From NCBI GenBank assembly GCA_949126835.1, contig OX421497.1, forward strand, positions 20,553,409-20,617,408: a stretch of DNA of 64,000 bases. Direction: 5' to 3'. The stretch comes from Anisus vortex (Eukaryota > Mollusca > Gastropoda > Planorbidae). Shown in pieces: positions 24,355-35,074 of the stretch. The notes beneath the pieces were generated by a model. It was not told the DNA's origin. It saw nothing but the letters and a program-made list of their open reading frames with translations, and searched no databases. Every line of letters starts with the position of its first letter. The stretch's first letter is position 1. Position numbers and translations under genes: made by a program.

Positions 24355-25594
24355 GAATATGGCCTATCTTGTGTAACATCACATAGCTAGCCCACGTACC
24401 AAACCCAACCAACTATGGCCTATCTTGTGTAACATCACATAGCTAGCCCACGTACCAAACCCAACCAACTATGGCCTATCTTGTGTAACATCACATAGCT
24501 AGCCCTCGTACCAAACCCAACCAACTATGGCCTATCTTGTGTAACATCACATAGCTAGCCCACGTACCAAACCCAACCAACTATGGCCTATCTTGTGTAA
24601 CATCACATAGCTAGCCCACGTACCAAACCCAACCAACTATGGCCTATCTTGTGTAACATCACATAGCTAGCCCACGTACCAAACCCAACCAACTATGGCC
24701 TATCTTGTGTAACATCACATAGCTAGCCCACGTACCAAACCCAACCAACTATGGCCTATCTTGTGTAACATCACATAGCTAGCCCACGTACCAAACCCAA
24801 CCAACTATGGCCTATCTTGTGTAACATCACATAGCTAGCCCTCGTACCAAACCCAACCAACTATGGCCTATCTTGTGTAACATCACATAGCTAGCCCTCA
24901 TACAAAACCCAACCAACTATGGCCTATCTTGTGTAACATCACATAGCTAGCCCTCATACAAAACCCAACCAACTATGGCCTATCTTGTGTAACATCACAT
25001 AGCTAGCCCTCGTACCAAACCCAACCAACTATGGCCTATCTTGTGTAACATCACATAGCTAGCCCTCATACAAAACCCAACCAACTATGGCCTATCTTGT
25101 GTAACATCACATAGCTAGCCCTCATACCAAACCCAACCAACTATGGCCTATCTTGTGTAACATCACATAGCTAGCCCTCGTACCAAACCCAACCAACTAT
25201 GGCCTATCTTGTGTAACATCACATAGCTAGCCCTCATACAAAACCCAACCAACTATGGCCTATCTTGTGTAACATCACATAGCTAGCCCTCATACCAAAC
25301 CCAACCAACTATGGCCTATCTTGTGTAACATCACATAGCTAGCCCTCATACAAAACCCAACCAACTATGGCCTATCTTGTGTAACATCACATAGCTAGCC
25401 CTCATACCAAACCCAACCAACTATGGCCTATCTTGTGTAACATCACATAGCTAGCCCTCATACAAAACCCAACCAACTATGGCCTATCTTGTGTAACATC
25501 ACATAGCTAGCCCACGTACAAAACCCAACCAACTATGGCCTATCTTGTGTAACATCACATAGCTAGCCCTCATACAAAACCCAACCAACTATGG
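24355..25594. repeat. 56-bp minisatellite, 22 units
   Basis: Each unit reads TATGGCCTATCTTGTGTAAC, then ATCACATAGCTAGCCC, then a variable CACGTACC / CTCGTACC / CTCATACA / CTCATACC block, then AAACCCAACCAAC. All variation is in that block. The first eight units are mainly CACGTACC, and later ones alternate the CTCATAC types. Confidence 0.97.
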
Positions 25595-25599
25595 CTTTC

Positions 25600-28556
25600 T
25601 TGGGTTTATTTTGTAATTTCGTAACTTGTTTGTTTATATTTCACAATGTACCTCTAGTTAAGGACTATATTTATACCATAACCTTTCCAGTGTAGTTTTT
25701 GAAATTTTTTTTTCTATTGTTTTAATATTTGAAATGTAGCTATTTATTGTTGGGTATAGGCCTATTTCCCGCTGTTGTTAATAGAATAATTTTGAAATCT
25801 GCCTTCCTATCTAGACTATATTGCAAAATGTCATATTCTAGCTTAGCATAAGCTTTAAAATTTAATTTTCTAGTGTAGTCTATATTGCGATTTTTTTTGT
25901 ATGTTATAATCTCTAAAAGTAACATTCTACTGTAGTTTATATTTCGAAATGTAACTTTTTAGCATAGGACTAGGCTATAATTCGAAATGTAATTTTCTAA
26001 TGTAGTCTATAATGACTCTATAATTTGATATGTAAATGTTCATGTATAGGCCTATACTTTTTACTGCACTTATTGCAGCTTTCCAAAAAGCGAAATACTG
26101 TGACAAAAATGTGATGCTAAATAATGAAATGTCCAATTGTAGGATAGAGTGCCCAAGTCATTTAGACGAAAAAAAGTATTTACGGAATTAGGGGTTGGGG
26201 GAGAGCTGAGCATAACAAAACCGTGATTTAATTAATATAAACCGCATTCAAATAATAATATTGATTATCTCGTTTTTTTTAATGAGAATCTTCGCAATTG
26301 AAATAAACTTTGAAGACGTGCTACTGAATGAATGATGTCTGTGAGACCCGCTGAGAATTAGGTCAATCAGCTCAATGAGAAGTCATTAGCCAGAAACGAT
26401 AACTTAAAATTCCACAGCACATTAACGTATGCTTACAGCGAATGGTTTAAGCAAGGCACGTGCAGTATGGTCACGTGCACAGGGAACATAAAACAAAAAC
26501 CACACACATGCACATTTTACGGACATGTAGCTTTACATATTTAACTGCTTTCTGTGGATGTCTTGGGTTTGCCTAATAGCTCCTAATACCATAATTTCAT
26601 TTAATTTCAAAAGACAGCGGATGGATTCGATCACATTTCCGAATACGTATAAAAAATCTCGGCTTTTTACGATGTCTTTAAAGAGATCTTTGATGAAGAA
26701 ACGCGATGCCATTCACGAAACTCTGGTTTCTTTTCTGTGGGTTTCACACAAGATAAGTTTCTTGTATGAAGTCAGATGGGGCGCAAGAAAATGGAGCTGA
26801 ATCCCTAATATGCCCGTATATCTGTAAGCAATAACAAAGATTTGAATTCAGCGTGTGTCTCCAAAAATCTAAGCCTACATTAACTAAAATTAACTCTCTT
26901 ACTTTAAACACAAGTCATTGTTTAGTATATAATCTAGATGTCCCACTATTTACATAGACTAATTAATTTCAATATTTTTACAGTGGTACTTTAAACTTTA
27001 ACACCCGACCCATATAACTCTAATCCTAATCAACAACGTCTCGATACGTGTAATGTTCTGAAGTAATGCCCTTCTACACACATTTAAAGGGAGGCACCGC
27101 TATGGAGGTGTGTGTGCTAACACTCACACAACATTTTTATCTCATTGAGTAGGCCTATAGAGTATCTCTTAAAATAGTTTGAAAATAGATTTGTGAAATC
27201 GTGGGAGGAAAGATTTGTGCGTGATACGTTCAACAGTAGAGCGGAACTTTTGGACAAACACACTTTCAAGTAGTTTGTTAATATTTGCTTATCTAAAAAA
27301 TTGTCACCCATAGCACAACGCTACTGCCACCGTAACATGTTTAACTGGGTAATTGTTCATGGTACTAATGTTCATGAATGAATGATATAGAAACTAAAAA
27401 GTCACTGCATATGTGTTGTCATAAAATATACTTCAATAAGACAGTTATTAAACGAGTTTGTTTGATGTGTCATATTTTCAATGGTACGCTAAAGACATCC
27501 AAGAAGAAAATGATTTTTTCCATGCAAGTTAAAATAACGTATGTAAGCATATTTAATGGCTGCTGCGTATCAAACTTCATGAAAATCACGTTCGACTGTT
27601 GAAGTTCAGGAAAGTTTGTGTTCGAAGACCTTATCATCAGTGGGATTGCGATCTGTGATGGAATCTATTGCTAAGAGTAAGACTCTGGCTTCTCTACACA
27701 ACGTTTGGGGAGTCCAGTCACTTTAATGGCTTCTCGGCTTTCAGGCTAGGATCAGAGTGTAGTATATTCTCATCTCAGAAGGCGGTCACGTTGGTACTAG
27801 TGTGGTCAATTTTGACTGGTGGGAACTATTGCGACAATACACCTTGGTAGCCTTATGTAAAAGACCTTTTTTTTTATTATTATCTAACAGTTTTGTGTTG
27901 ACATCTGCATGGCTTCTCTATTAAGCGCCTTTGCTGTTGGCTTTGATGGTCATGCTACGACGCAAAATAGTTTTATTTAAAAAAAAATGTATATGGTAGA
28001 GTAGGCTGACTTTCACGCGGTTGGCACGCCGAATGAGTTAGAAATCCTACTTTGCGACACTATTTTTAAAAGGTTGTCGATCATTGATGCAATACTGTGT
28101 TTATATTTACCCCTTAACTTGCCCATAACATTTCTTAATGGGATCTCGAATATCTACATGTTGTTGTATTGTTTATTTATTCTAATATATTATTCAGTCA
28201 AAGGAAGACTATTTCCTCGTCTATGTTTCTTAATTTTAGCAACAATAGACGTGGCATACACAAGTATGTAAATGCAATATAGTATTGCAATAATTATGCA
28301 TTGCATAGCCACGAGCTGTTGTAGTCTTTCCGAGGAATCCCGATAGGAAAGCTTGCACAAAAATGTCAACGAATATGAGATGCAAAAAGTTGGTTAAAAT
28401 ATGCCTCCTTCCCGACCAGGTAGCCTACTTGGGGCTGCCATAATCATTATCATAACATACCCCATCTCACACGCAGACACATATATTATTAAAACACCGT
28501 TCAATTAAAAGAGGAAAAAAAATATAGCATAATATAATATCTTATCAATTACAAAG
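25600..28556. other. no gene recognised
   Basis: Nearly 3 kb with only short, unconvincing ORFs. 27,600-27,845 is locally GC-richer and open for 60 codons on plus, but no domain or splice context supports it. Confidence 0.5.
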
Positions 28557-28816
28557 CCGGCTGGCCTAGTGGTTAGCTCACCAGACTGTCAACCAAAAAA
28601 CCACTTGACACGTCGCGGGTTCGAGCCCCGCCACCGGCAGATCCCTGTCGCCCTACAGGAGTTTTTGGACTAGATGACGTTAATATTGAGTTGTTATCAC
28701 ATGCGCTTAACCGGCAGCAGTGAAACCTCTCACAGATTAATAGTCTTCTAGAGCGCACTGAGCATGCTAAAATAGCATGGATAGAAGCGCTATATAAATT
28801 ACCATTACCATTACCA
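28557..28816 (+). mobile_element. tRNA-derived SINE, family B, full-length
   Basis: The head has an A-box-like TGGCCTAGTGGTTAG and a B-box GGGTTCGAGCC, with ACTGTCAAC in the anticodon-loop region (tRNA-Asp-like; inference). The body ends in GAGCGCACTGAGCATG...AAGCGCTATATAAATT and a short (ACCATT)n tail, the usual form of an L2-type LINE-derived 3' end. Reverse copies of the head lie at 54.3 and 55.5 kb, and a tail fragment at 9.0 kb. Confidence 0.85.
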
Positions 28817-29930
28817 AAGAACAAATATTTACACATTTATGCTTTAATATTATTACAACTTTGTGGTTTTATGAATTAAATAAAGCTGTACAATTTGTTC
28901 ATGAGTATTTATATTTATTTCTATCAACCGAACCGTCATAATATTATGCAAGCTGATTGGTGGGGGTGGTGGATAATTAAATGCTGATCTTTACTTTATC
29001 TATATATATCTACTTTTTGTGACTGTATTCGATGCATCTATGTCTTCAAAAAACCAGCTTAGAGCATTGCAATTGACTATATAATTTTCTTTGGCATACA
29101 AAGGAAAGCATGGGTACAACACACACACTCACAGATACACACTCTCACAGATACACACTCTCACACGCTCAGTGAGTGAGGGAGATTGCGGAGGAGGATA
29201 AAGACAGTCTATCTTGATTCTCCTGAAATTTTGAACCGTTTTCTTCCAAAGTGGTGCTTCCCTAGTAATTACTTTCGTATCCAGGCTACTCCTGAGTTTC
29301 TAATCTAAGATGCATGTCATAATTATACATTATGGAAAGTCGGGTCGATTTGTCCCATCTGCGCATGGATGGAATTATGGAATAAAAGTAGGGCTGGTAT
29401 TGTGAAGTGAATCTGACTTTCATTACACACCATACACGCCAATACAGTTTAAGACTTTGTTTTGTATAGCTAAGACATCTGACCAGTGCGTAGTCGCAAG
29501 GGCGAGAGGCACCACGAGCTTATCGAGACCAAACTTTTTTTTCTCCTAAATTCGGTGGGGCGGGGATGAAGGCGTAAAGTGGGCTTGATAAGATTATTCT
29601 AAAGAGAGTTATAAAGAGATTTGACAGATTTTAATTGCTTTTCCATTCACGTTATTATGTCTTTAAATGAAAAAAAAAATTCAATTAATTTTTATTTGTA
29701 TTTATTGTACTATTAATAGGGGGCGTATGTGGGCAATTTGTGCTGTTCTAAACTATGACCATTTTGGCTTTCCATGGAATTGCTTTTCAACATGCTATGT
29801 TATTGTTTGGATTTGACGTCAATTGTTTTTAAAACTTATATCTATTGAATAATTTTAATATCAATGGCGTACTATAATTTCGGAGGATCAGTTTTGTTCA
29901 GAAGATGAGAAATAAACATTTATTATAATA
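28817..29930. other. no gene seen
   Basis: AT-rich with a short CACA/CTCACAGATA repeat at ~29,118-29,168. No coding signal. Confidence 0.45.
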
Positions 29931-29938
29931 ATTTAGTT

Positions 29939-31278
29939 TAAGGGTTGGCGACCTTTTGATAATAGTGCACTCCAAAGTGGGATTTCTAATTCATTCAGTG
30001 TGCTAAAAGACTAAAAATTCAACTTACTCCACCGCTAGAAAAAAAAAAAGCTTCTCGTGAAACAATGTCGGGGTCAACACCAAACTGTTAGATATTACTA
30101 TCTACAAAATATACTAGAACCCAAAGCCTACAGAACCGGGTACCCAGTACCCGGGCAATCTGGATTTTTTCATGAACTTAAAATCCGGTTCTGAAAAAAA
30201 AAAGCCCTAAAACCAGCATGCTGCCTGGCTAGTAAGAGCCTAATTTTTTTCAACCGACTTTTTCGACATCAATATAAAAAAACAACCTAGATCTAGGTAT
30301 CGGGGCACGGTGACCGAGTGGTAGTGTGTTCGACTGGCATACTGAAGGTCCTGGGTTCGAATCCTGGTGAAGGCCAGGATTTGTTCCATGGACTCGAGGG
30401 TGTCCCTGAGTCATCATCAGAGCTGGGTACCTGACATTTGTTGGGGTAAAGTAAAGGCGGCTGGGCATTGTGCAGGCCACACATCCCCTAGTATGCCGTG
30501 GCCACTGAAACTGGTGAACGCTGCTACACCGGCCCTATGATTAATTTAGTCCGACGGGATACTTTACTTTTACTATGTATTGTCGATATTATTAATTGTC
30601 TCGAAACTAGGATCATCTGCTCGAAGAAACGTAAAATCCAAAATGTTGTTATTAAAACTGACTTCCTAACAACACAGGCTAGATTAGACTGTCGCTGAAA
30701 GCCTTGTCGTGCCACCTTTTCTCATTGTTTATCCATGTTCTGCCCTCGAGTCGGACTTCCATGCGGCTGTCTTTTTATAGTCGCCGCTTTTTTTGTATGA
30801 TGTATTGTTTTTCCAGTACATACTTAATACCTAATTCAAAACACTAAATTCCATATTATTATCAATGTGTCTTCACTCTTTAGCATTGACCTTTAATCAT
30901 AACAGTTATGTCTGTCAGAATCATTAGCCAATCCTATATCAATTAATTTTAACCAGCCAGTCTAAATTATTCGATTCTGAATTTATTTTTTTTTCATCAA
31001 GAAACATCTTAGTTTCTTTCAGACAAGAAACGAGTCAGTCTATTTATGACTTTTCTTGGACCAAGCCAGCGAACACTGTATACAACAGCAGATTTCCATA
31101 TTCAATCTCAGACTTAAGTGGGAAAATGTAGTTCTCGGGTTGAATATCTTAATAATAAGAACCATCGCAGAGCGCAAGTCTAGTAATCAGATATCGATAT
31201 ATAATGGGGGTCTCTCTCTTTGTTATTGATCGCTTTGTGTGCCAAGTCTGGCACGCGTGTCATCGGTTGCAGACCTTG
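29939..31278. mobile_element. decayed hAT element containing a SINE
   Basis: A perfect 8-bp TSD ATTTAGTT at 29,931-29,938 and 31,279-31,286. The ends are diverged members of the CAGGGGTCGGCAACCT family: left TAAGGGTTGGCGACCTT, right (inward) CAAGGTCTGCAACCG. Subterminal GTGCACTCCAAA/GTGTGCTAAA blocks match the element at 32,881. A family-A SINE is inserted at ~30,297. No transposase seen. Confidence 0.75.
30297..30590 (+). mobile_element. tRNA-derived SINE, family A, best copy
   Basis: The tRNA-like head carries GTGACCGAGTGGTAG (A-box) and GGGTTCGAATCCTGG (B-box). The body matches 2018-2200: GTGTCCCTGAGTC, GGTACCTGACATT, AAAGGCGGCTGGGCATTG. From 30,485 a further segment (GTGGCCAC..., GGCCCTATGATTAAT, GACGGGATACTTTACTT) recurs at 51,840-51,912, so it belongs to the family. 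A minus-strand ORF across this copy is not a gene. Confidence 0.82.
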
Positions 31279-31286
31279 ATTTAGTT

Positions 31287-32394
31287 AATCTATTTTGAGT
31301 TTCAATGACCGATGGCCAAATAAACATATTTTCTTTAAAATTGGCATAATTTCCGATACATTTGTAGGCCTTCGCGTATTTGACCCTCGTCAGTGCAGAT
31401 CCTGGACCCCCCCCCCTCTCGGTATCACTTCGCAATCCTTCCCACCCCACATTGCGACCCTCTCCTAGACGCCAAGGCATCTGATGTTTATATAATAAGC
31501 TCACATTACACTGCAACACATTAAAACGTTGGAACTGTGTTGTTTATCGAATACTTTCGCCGCTGAGACGTAATCGATAACTAAATTGGCCAGCTCTTGT
31601 AGCAAGGCTAAGGCAAGCGCGTGCTAGAGCTTGACGTTTGACAACTGTTTTATTTGATTAACTGTGTCTACAGTTTTGTTTGTTTCTGCTTTTATGTTGG
31701 TTGTTGCTGGCCTGTTCATGTGTCCTTTGAATTGATATATTTTAACGTAATGTAGCCTATGATTGTATTAAGTTGTACACTGTATTCGTTAGCGCTGATA
31801 ATTTATAAGGACTTTCTTTAAACATGGCTAATGGGCCGGGGGGGGGGACACTATAATAAAATATAAATTACAACACTTTGCTAAAATTAAGTCTCTTACC
31901 CCTTTGTATGTTATGTAGACCTTCCTGTGGTAATCACAAACAATCTTAGAAATAACATTCTTCCATCTTTGTTGATAATGCCTATTTGCCTTTCTTAAAA
32001 AAAAATAATTAACTCTTTCTAAGAGCCGAACTCTAGGACTCCAATAACCACCCACATATTGCACTTGTACTGCCCCTTGAGATGGAATGATTTGTCCGAC
32101 CAACTTCACCTTTCTTGTTTTGGATTTTCTGGGCCTGTTATTCCCCAGACTTCGTTCTGAACACATCCTCTGTAATGGTTCTGATGAAGGTATTTGACTT
32201 CATGTATTTGACTCGTTTACCTGCACAGCGTGAAGATACAATGGAAAATATCAGAACTAAACGTAATCTGATAATAATAAACCCCAAAAAGAGAAGAACA
32301 CCGTGAAGATGACATTCATAAGCTGAAATAATTGCAATGGTTTAAAGTTAAGAGCATTAGGACATTGAAGTAGGTGACAGGGAACACTGAAGAC
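31287..32394. other. no gene recognised
   Basis: Several 60-110 codon ORFs on both strands without recognisable domains. C- and G-runs at ~31,410 and ~31,838. Confidence 0.4.
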
Positions 32395-32830
32395 TCGACA
32401 TATGACAGTTCTTATGCTATTTAGACCTATATGTTACAGACGCTTCTTCTATAGATTAAAAAGATTATTGTGTAGGCTACTACGTTTGGCTAGGCTTGCA
32501 TTTTTAAAGATGTTAAGTTCTTGGTCTTCCTGGTTTGTTCAGGAAACCCATTTCATGCCCGTCTGCCCTAAGGGAATAAAGGGAATTTTAAGCGTTGTTT
32601 TTTTTTTGCAAATAAAAAAATATTATTTTATCCCTACACCCACCAGGATTGTATTGAAGTACTACTGTTTTGTATTTCTAATAGTTACTATTTAATACTA
32701 CTTTGTTCTTTGCCCTTCTTCACTCTATGATTTCTAAGTTTATTGATTTAACTATTGCCTTGTTACACTTGTTAGGTGTGAATATTTACCGATAATAAAA
32801 CTCGTTGCTCTTTTCTGCATTTTTTCTAGC
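32395..32830 (+). mobile_element. interspersed repeat family X, copy
   Basis: Starts at TTACAGACGCTTCTTCTATA and continues with TGGTTTGTTCAGGAAACCC, ATTTCATGCCC, TTTGCCCTTCTTC and ATTTCTAAGTTTATTGAT, in the same order as 36,003-36,450. An unrelated stretch interrupts it near 32,590-32,690. Confidence 0.65.
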
Positions 32831-32880
32831 TTTTCTATGTTTTCTTTTTTTGATTGGCCCCATACAGAAGATGGATAGTT

Positions 32881-34094
32881 CAGAGGTCGGTAACCTTTTG
32901 CGAACAGTGTGCCAAACTAGGATTCCTAAATCATTCTGCGTGCCAACAGCCTAAATGTCAATCTGTTATATTATACTTTCAAAAAATTATTTTATAGGAC
33001 AATTAATTTAACTCCGTATCAAGACCAATGCCTAAAGCAAATGAGATTTAAAGAGAAAATAGTTAAAGTGTTTGGTATTTAATAAAAAAAAAATAACGTG
33101 TTTGTGATTGTCATCCTTCTTTATTTGCATTTATATCAAATACAATATTTTATTAGTCTACTTAACTTCCACATTTATGGTCATCATTGTCTAAGCATTA
33201 TTTTGGTACTCAAGATAAAGATCCAACACTTAGGCCTACTAGTATTAATTATATTGTGATCTCTATTTACTGAGATGTCCTTTAACGTATTTGAGACTGA
33301 GGGATTAATACAGTTAAGCGGAATTGATACGTTGTAATCAGACAAACTGGGTACTTAATGTAATGTTTGAATATATGCATATAAATTAAACTAAAATAAA
33401 TAAAAAGGAACATACTAAAATTATTAGCGCAAATAAAATGCTTGAATTATGCTTGAATTTTTTATACAAAAAAAAGTCTCCACATTTGATTCAATAGTGA
33501 TGCCAAACAAGTTATGTTTTGTAATATAACAAATATTACTGACTTTTTTTTTCTTTATAAGTGTAAGTTGAACTAAAAGTTGAAAGTATCACAGCGAATG
33601 CCTATCCGTTGAGAATAGCAGATGACTTTCCTAAGCTAAGCTTCCTTTCAGATTTCTGTCCGCAAAAGGGAACATATTATTTGGATGCAAATTTTTTAAA
33701 GTCTTGCCTTTGGTTAGAAAACTCCGCTTTGAGTAATTCGATTTACTTCTTAAAAGTCATACCTATAGATATTTCTAAATCTATGCCTTAATATAGTAAT
33801 GTAGGCCTACATGTAGTTAAATGTTTTGAAATTGATTTCACGGCAAGATATATGTCCAGTTTCAATGCAAATCCATTCCAGTGGTACTTGTAAATGCAAG
33901 TTCAATTTTCTTAAATGTGTCGCTATGTCATTCAGAAACATCGGCTTCAACAGTCAGTTTTCCTCATTCAGAACCAAAAAATGTTGTTGTTGTTTTTTTC
34001 ATCAATTAAAAAAAATATTGGCGGTCTCTCGTGTGCATTAAAAATCGCACTGCGTGCCAAGTTTGACATGAGTACCTTAGGTTGCCCATCCCTG
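32881..34094. mobile_element. old hAT element, 1.2 kb
   Basis: Left end CAGAGGTCGGTAACCT. Right end, read inward, CAGGGATGGGCAACCT. Subterminal GTGTGCCAAACTAGGATT and CTGCGTGCCAAGTTTGAC blocks match the 29.9-kb element. The flanking octamers (GGATAGTT and TTTTAGTA) do not match well, as expected for an old copy. No transposase seen. Confidence 0.75.
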
Positions 34095-34861
34095 TTTTAG
34101 TATAAACGAAACTAATGTTAAGTAGCATTTTAGCTTTATGATGTTCTTGCTACATTTGTAAACATTTTTTTAATTGAGTCTTATCTAAAATACTAACGTA
34201 GTAGGCCTATATATAGTTCAGTGATAACAACAGGTTGACTGAGTAGCGTCCCTTAAATTTTCTTCGAGGTCACAAAAATAAAATTGTATATTTTTCTGGC
34301 TAAAATTAGTTTTGTGATTAACTTAGGCAACGTTTTTGCCAATCATAGTATATATATCTATAATTTGGAGATATTTTGATATCTACCCATCAATCTATCA
34401 AATTATATCCCCCTCTCTCTCACACCCTCTGTCTGTATATATATACTGTAACTATAGGCCTAGCGATAAAATATCTAAACCAGTATCAATATGCCTATAT
34501 TATTATACATCTAGGCCCTTATGAGTATATGTAAAGCTATTGCTTCCCATAATACTATTTACTATATTTGAAAACATTTAATAAAAAATAAATTTATATG
34601 GTAATTAATTTTATATTACGGAAATCTTTGCTACAGCACACACTTTTGTTATAGTTCTTCTTGCTGACTTTAAATCGTGTTCTAGTTATATAACTGTTCA
34701 AATCATACTCAATTTACGTATATACCGTTATAAGTTATAGCCATGGAATAGACTGAATAGAGTTTAGATTTTAAACAACATAAAGGAAGAAATATCAACA
34801 ACAAAATATTATATTATATTTTATGACACAATAGGTATATTTTTAATGCTTTATTTCACAG
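34095..34861. other. probable upstream intron of synaptotagmin; no exon seen
   Basis: AT-rich, ending in TTATTTCACAG, a good splice acceptor before exon 1. A 5' leader exon and promoter must lie upstream but cannot be located from sequence alone. Confidence 0.45.
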
Positions 34862-35074
34862 GGTATTTGCATTACCTTCCTGTATAGGGCGTGCCCTTCA
34901 TCATCATGCCAGCCTTAGGGATTATGGAGTCTCTGGTCAGACTCCACCGGGCGGCTAATAATGATAATTCCGCTGAGACAACGGCCTCATCTTTGGAGAC
35001 ATCCACAGGGGCTGCTGGGACCAGCACAAAGTACGATCAAATAAAAGACACTATTATGAATGAGATCAACAAAT
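34862..35074 (+). CDS. Syt1: Syt1 exon 1: 5' UTR end, start codon, luminal domain
   Basis: Acceptor TTTCACAG at 34,854-34,861, donor GTAAGT at 35,075, phase 1 at the end. 34,862-34,905 is untranslated. Two in-frame ATGs (34,906, 34,924). I chose the first; the second has G at +4 and could be the real one. The encoded segment is Ser/Thr/Ala-rich and ends TIMNEINK, just before the membrane helix. No N-glycosylation sequon is present. Confidence 0.85.

Noticed and set aside
24355..25594. CRISPR-like array
   Set aside because: The variable blocks are a few versions of the same 8 bp, not unique spacers, and the context is eukaryotic.
26558..26800. 80-codon plus ORF as a possible small gene
   Set aside because: No domain, no splice context, length expected by chance in 64 kb.
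28557..28632. tRNA-Asp gene
   Set aside because: The loop resembles GUC, but the arms are distorted and the sequence continues into a SINE body with tail.
30297..30370. Functional tRNA gene
   Set aside because: A- and B-box are present but the anticodon stem does not pair and the body is a repeated SINE.
30250..30484. Minus ORFs over the SINE
   Set aside because: They are the antisense of a tRNA-derived SINE.
31223..31519. 98-codon minus ORF
   Set aside because: Overlaps the right end of a hAT element and has no recognisable motif.
31828..32166. 112-codon minus ORF
   Set aside because: No family recognised; ends in a G-run-derived segment. May be checked with expression data.
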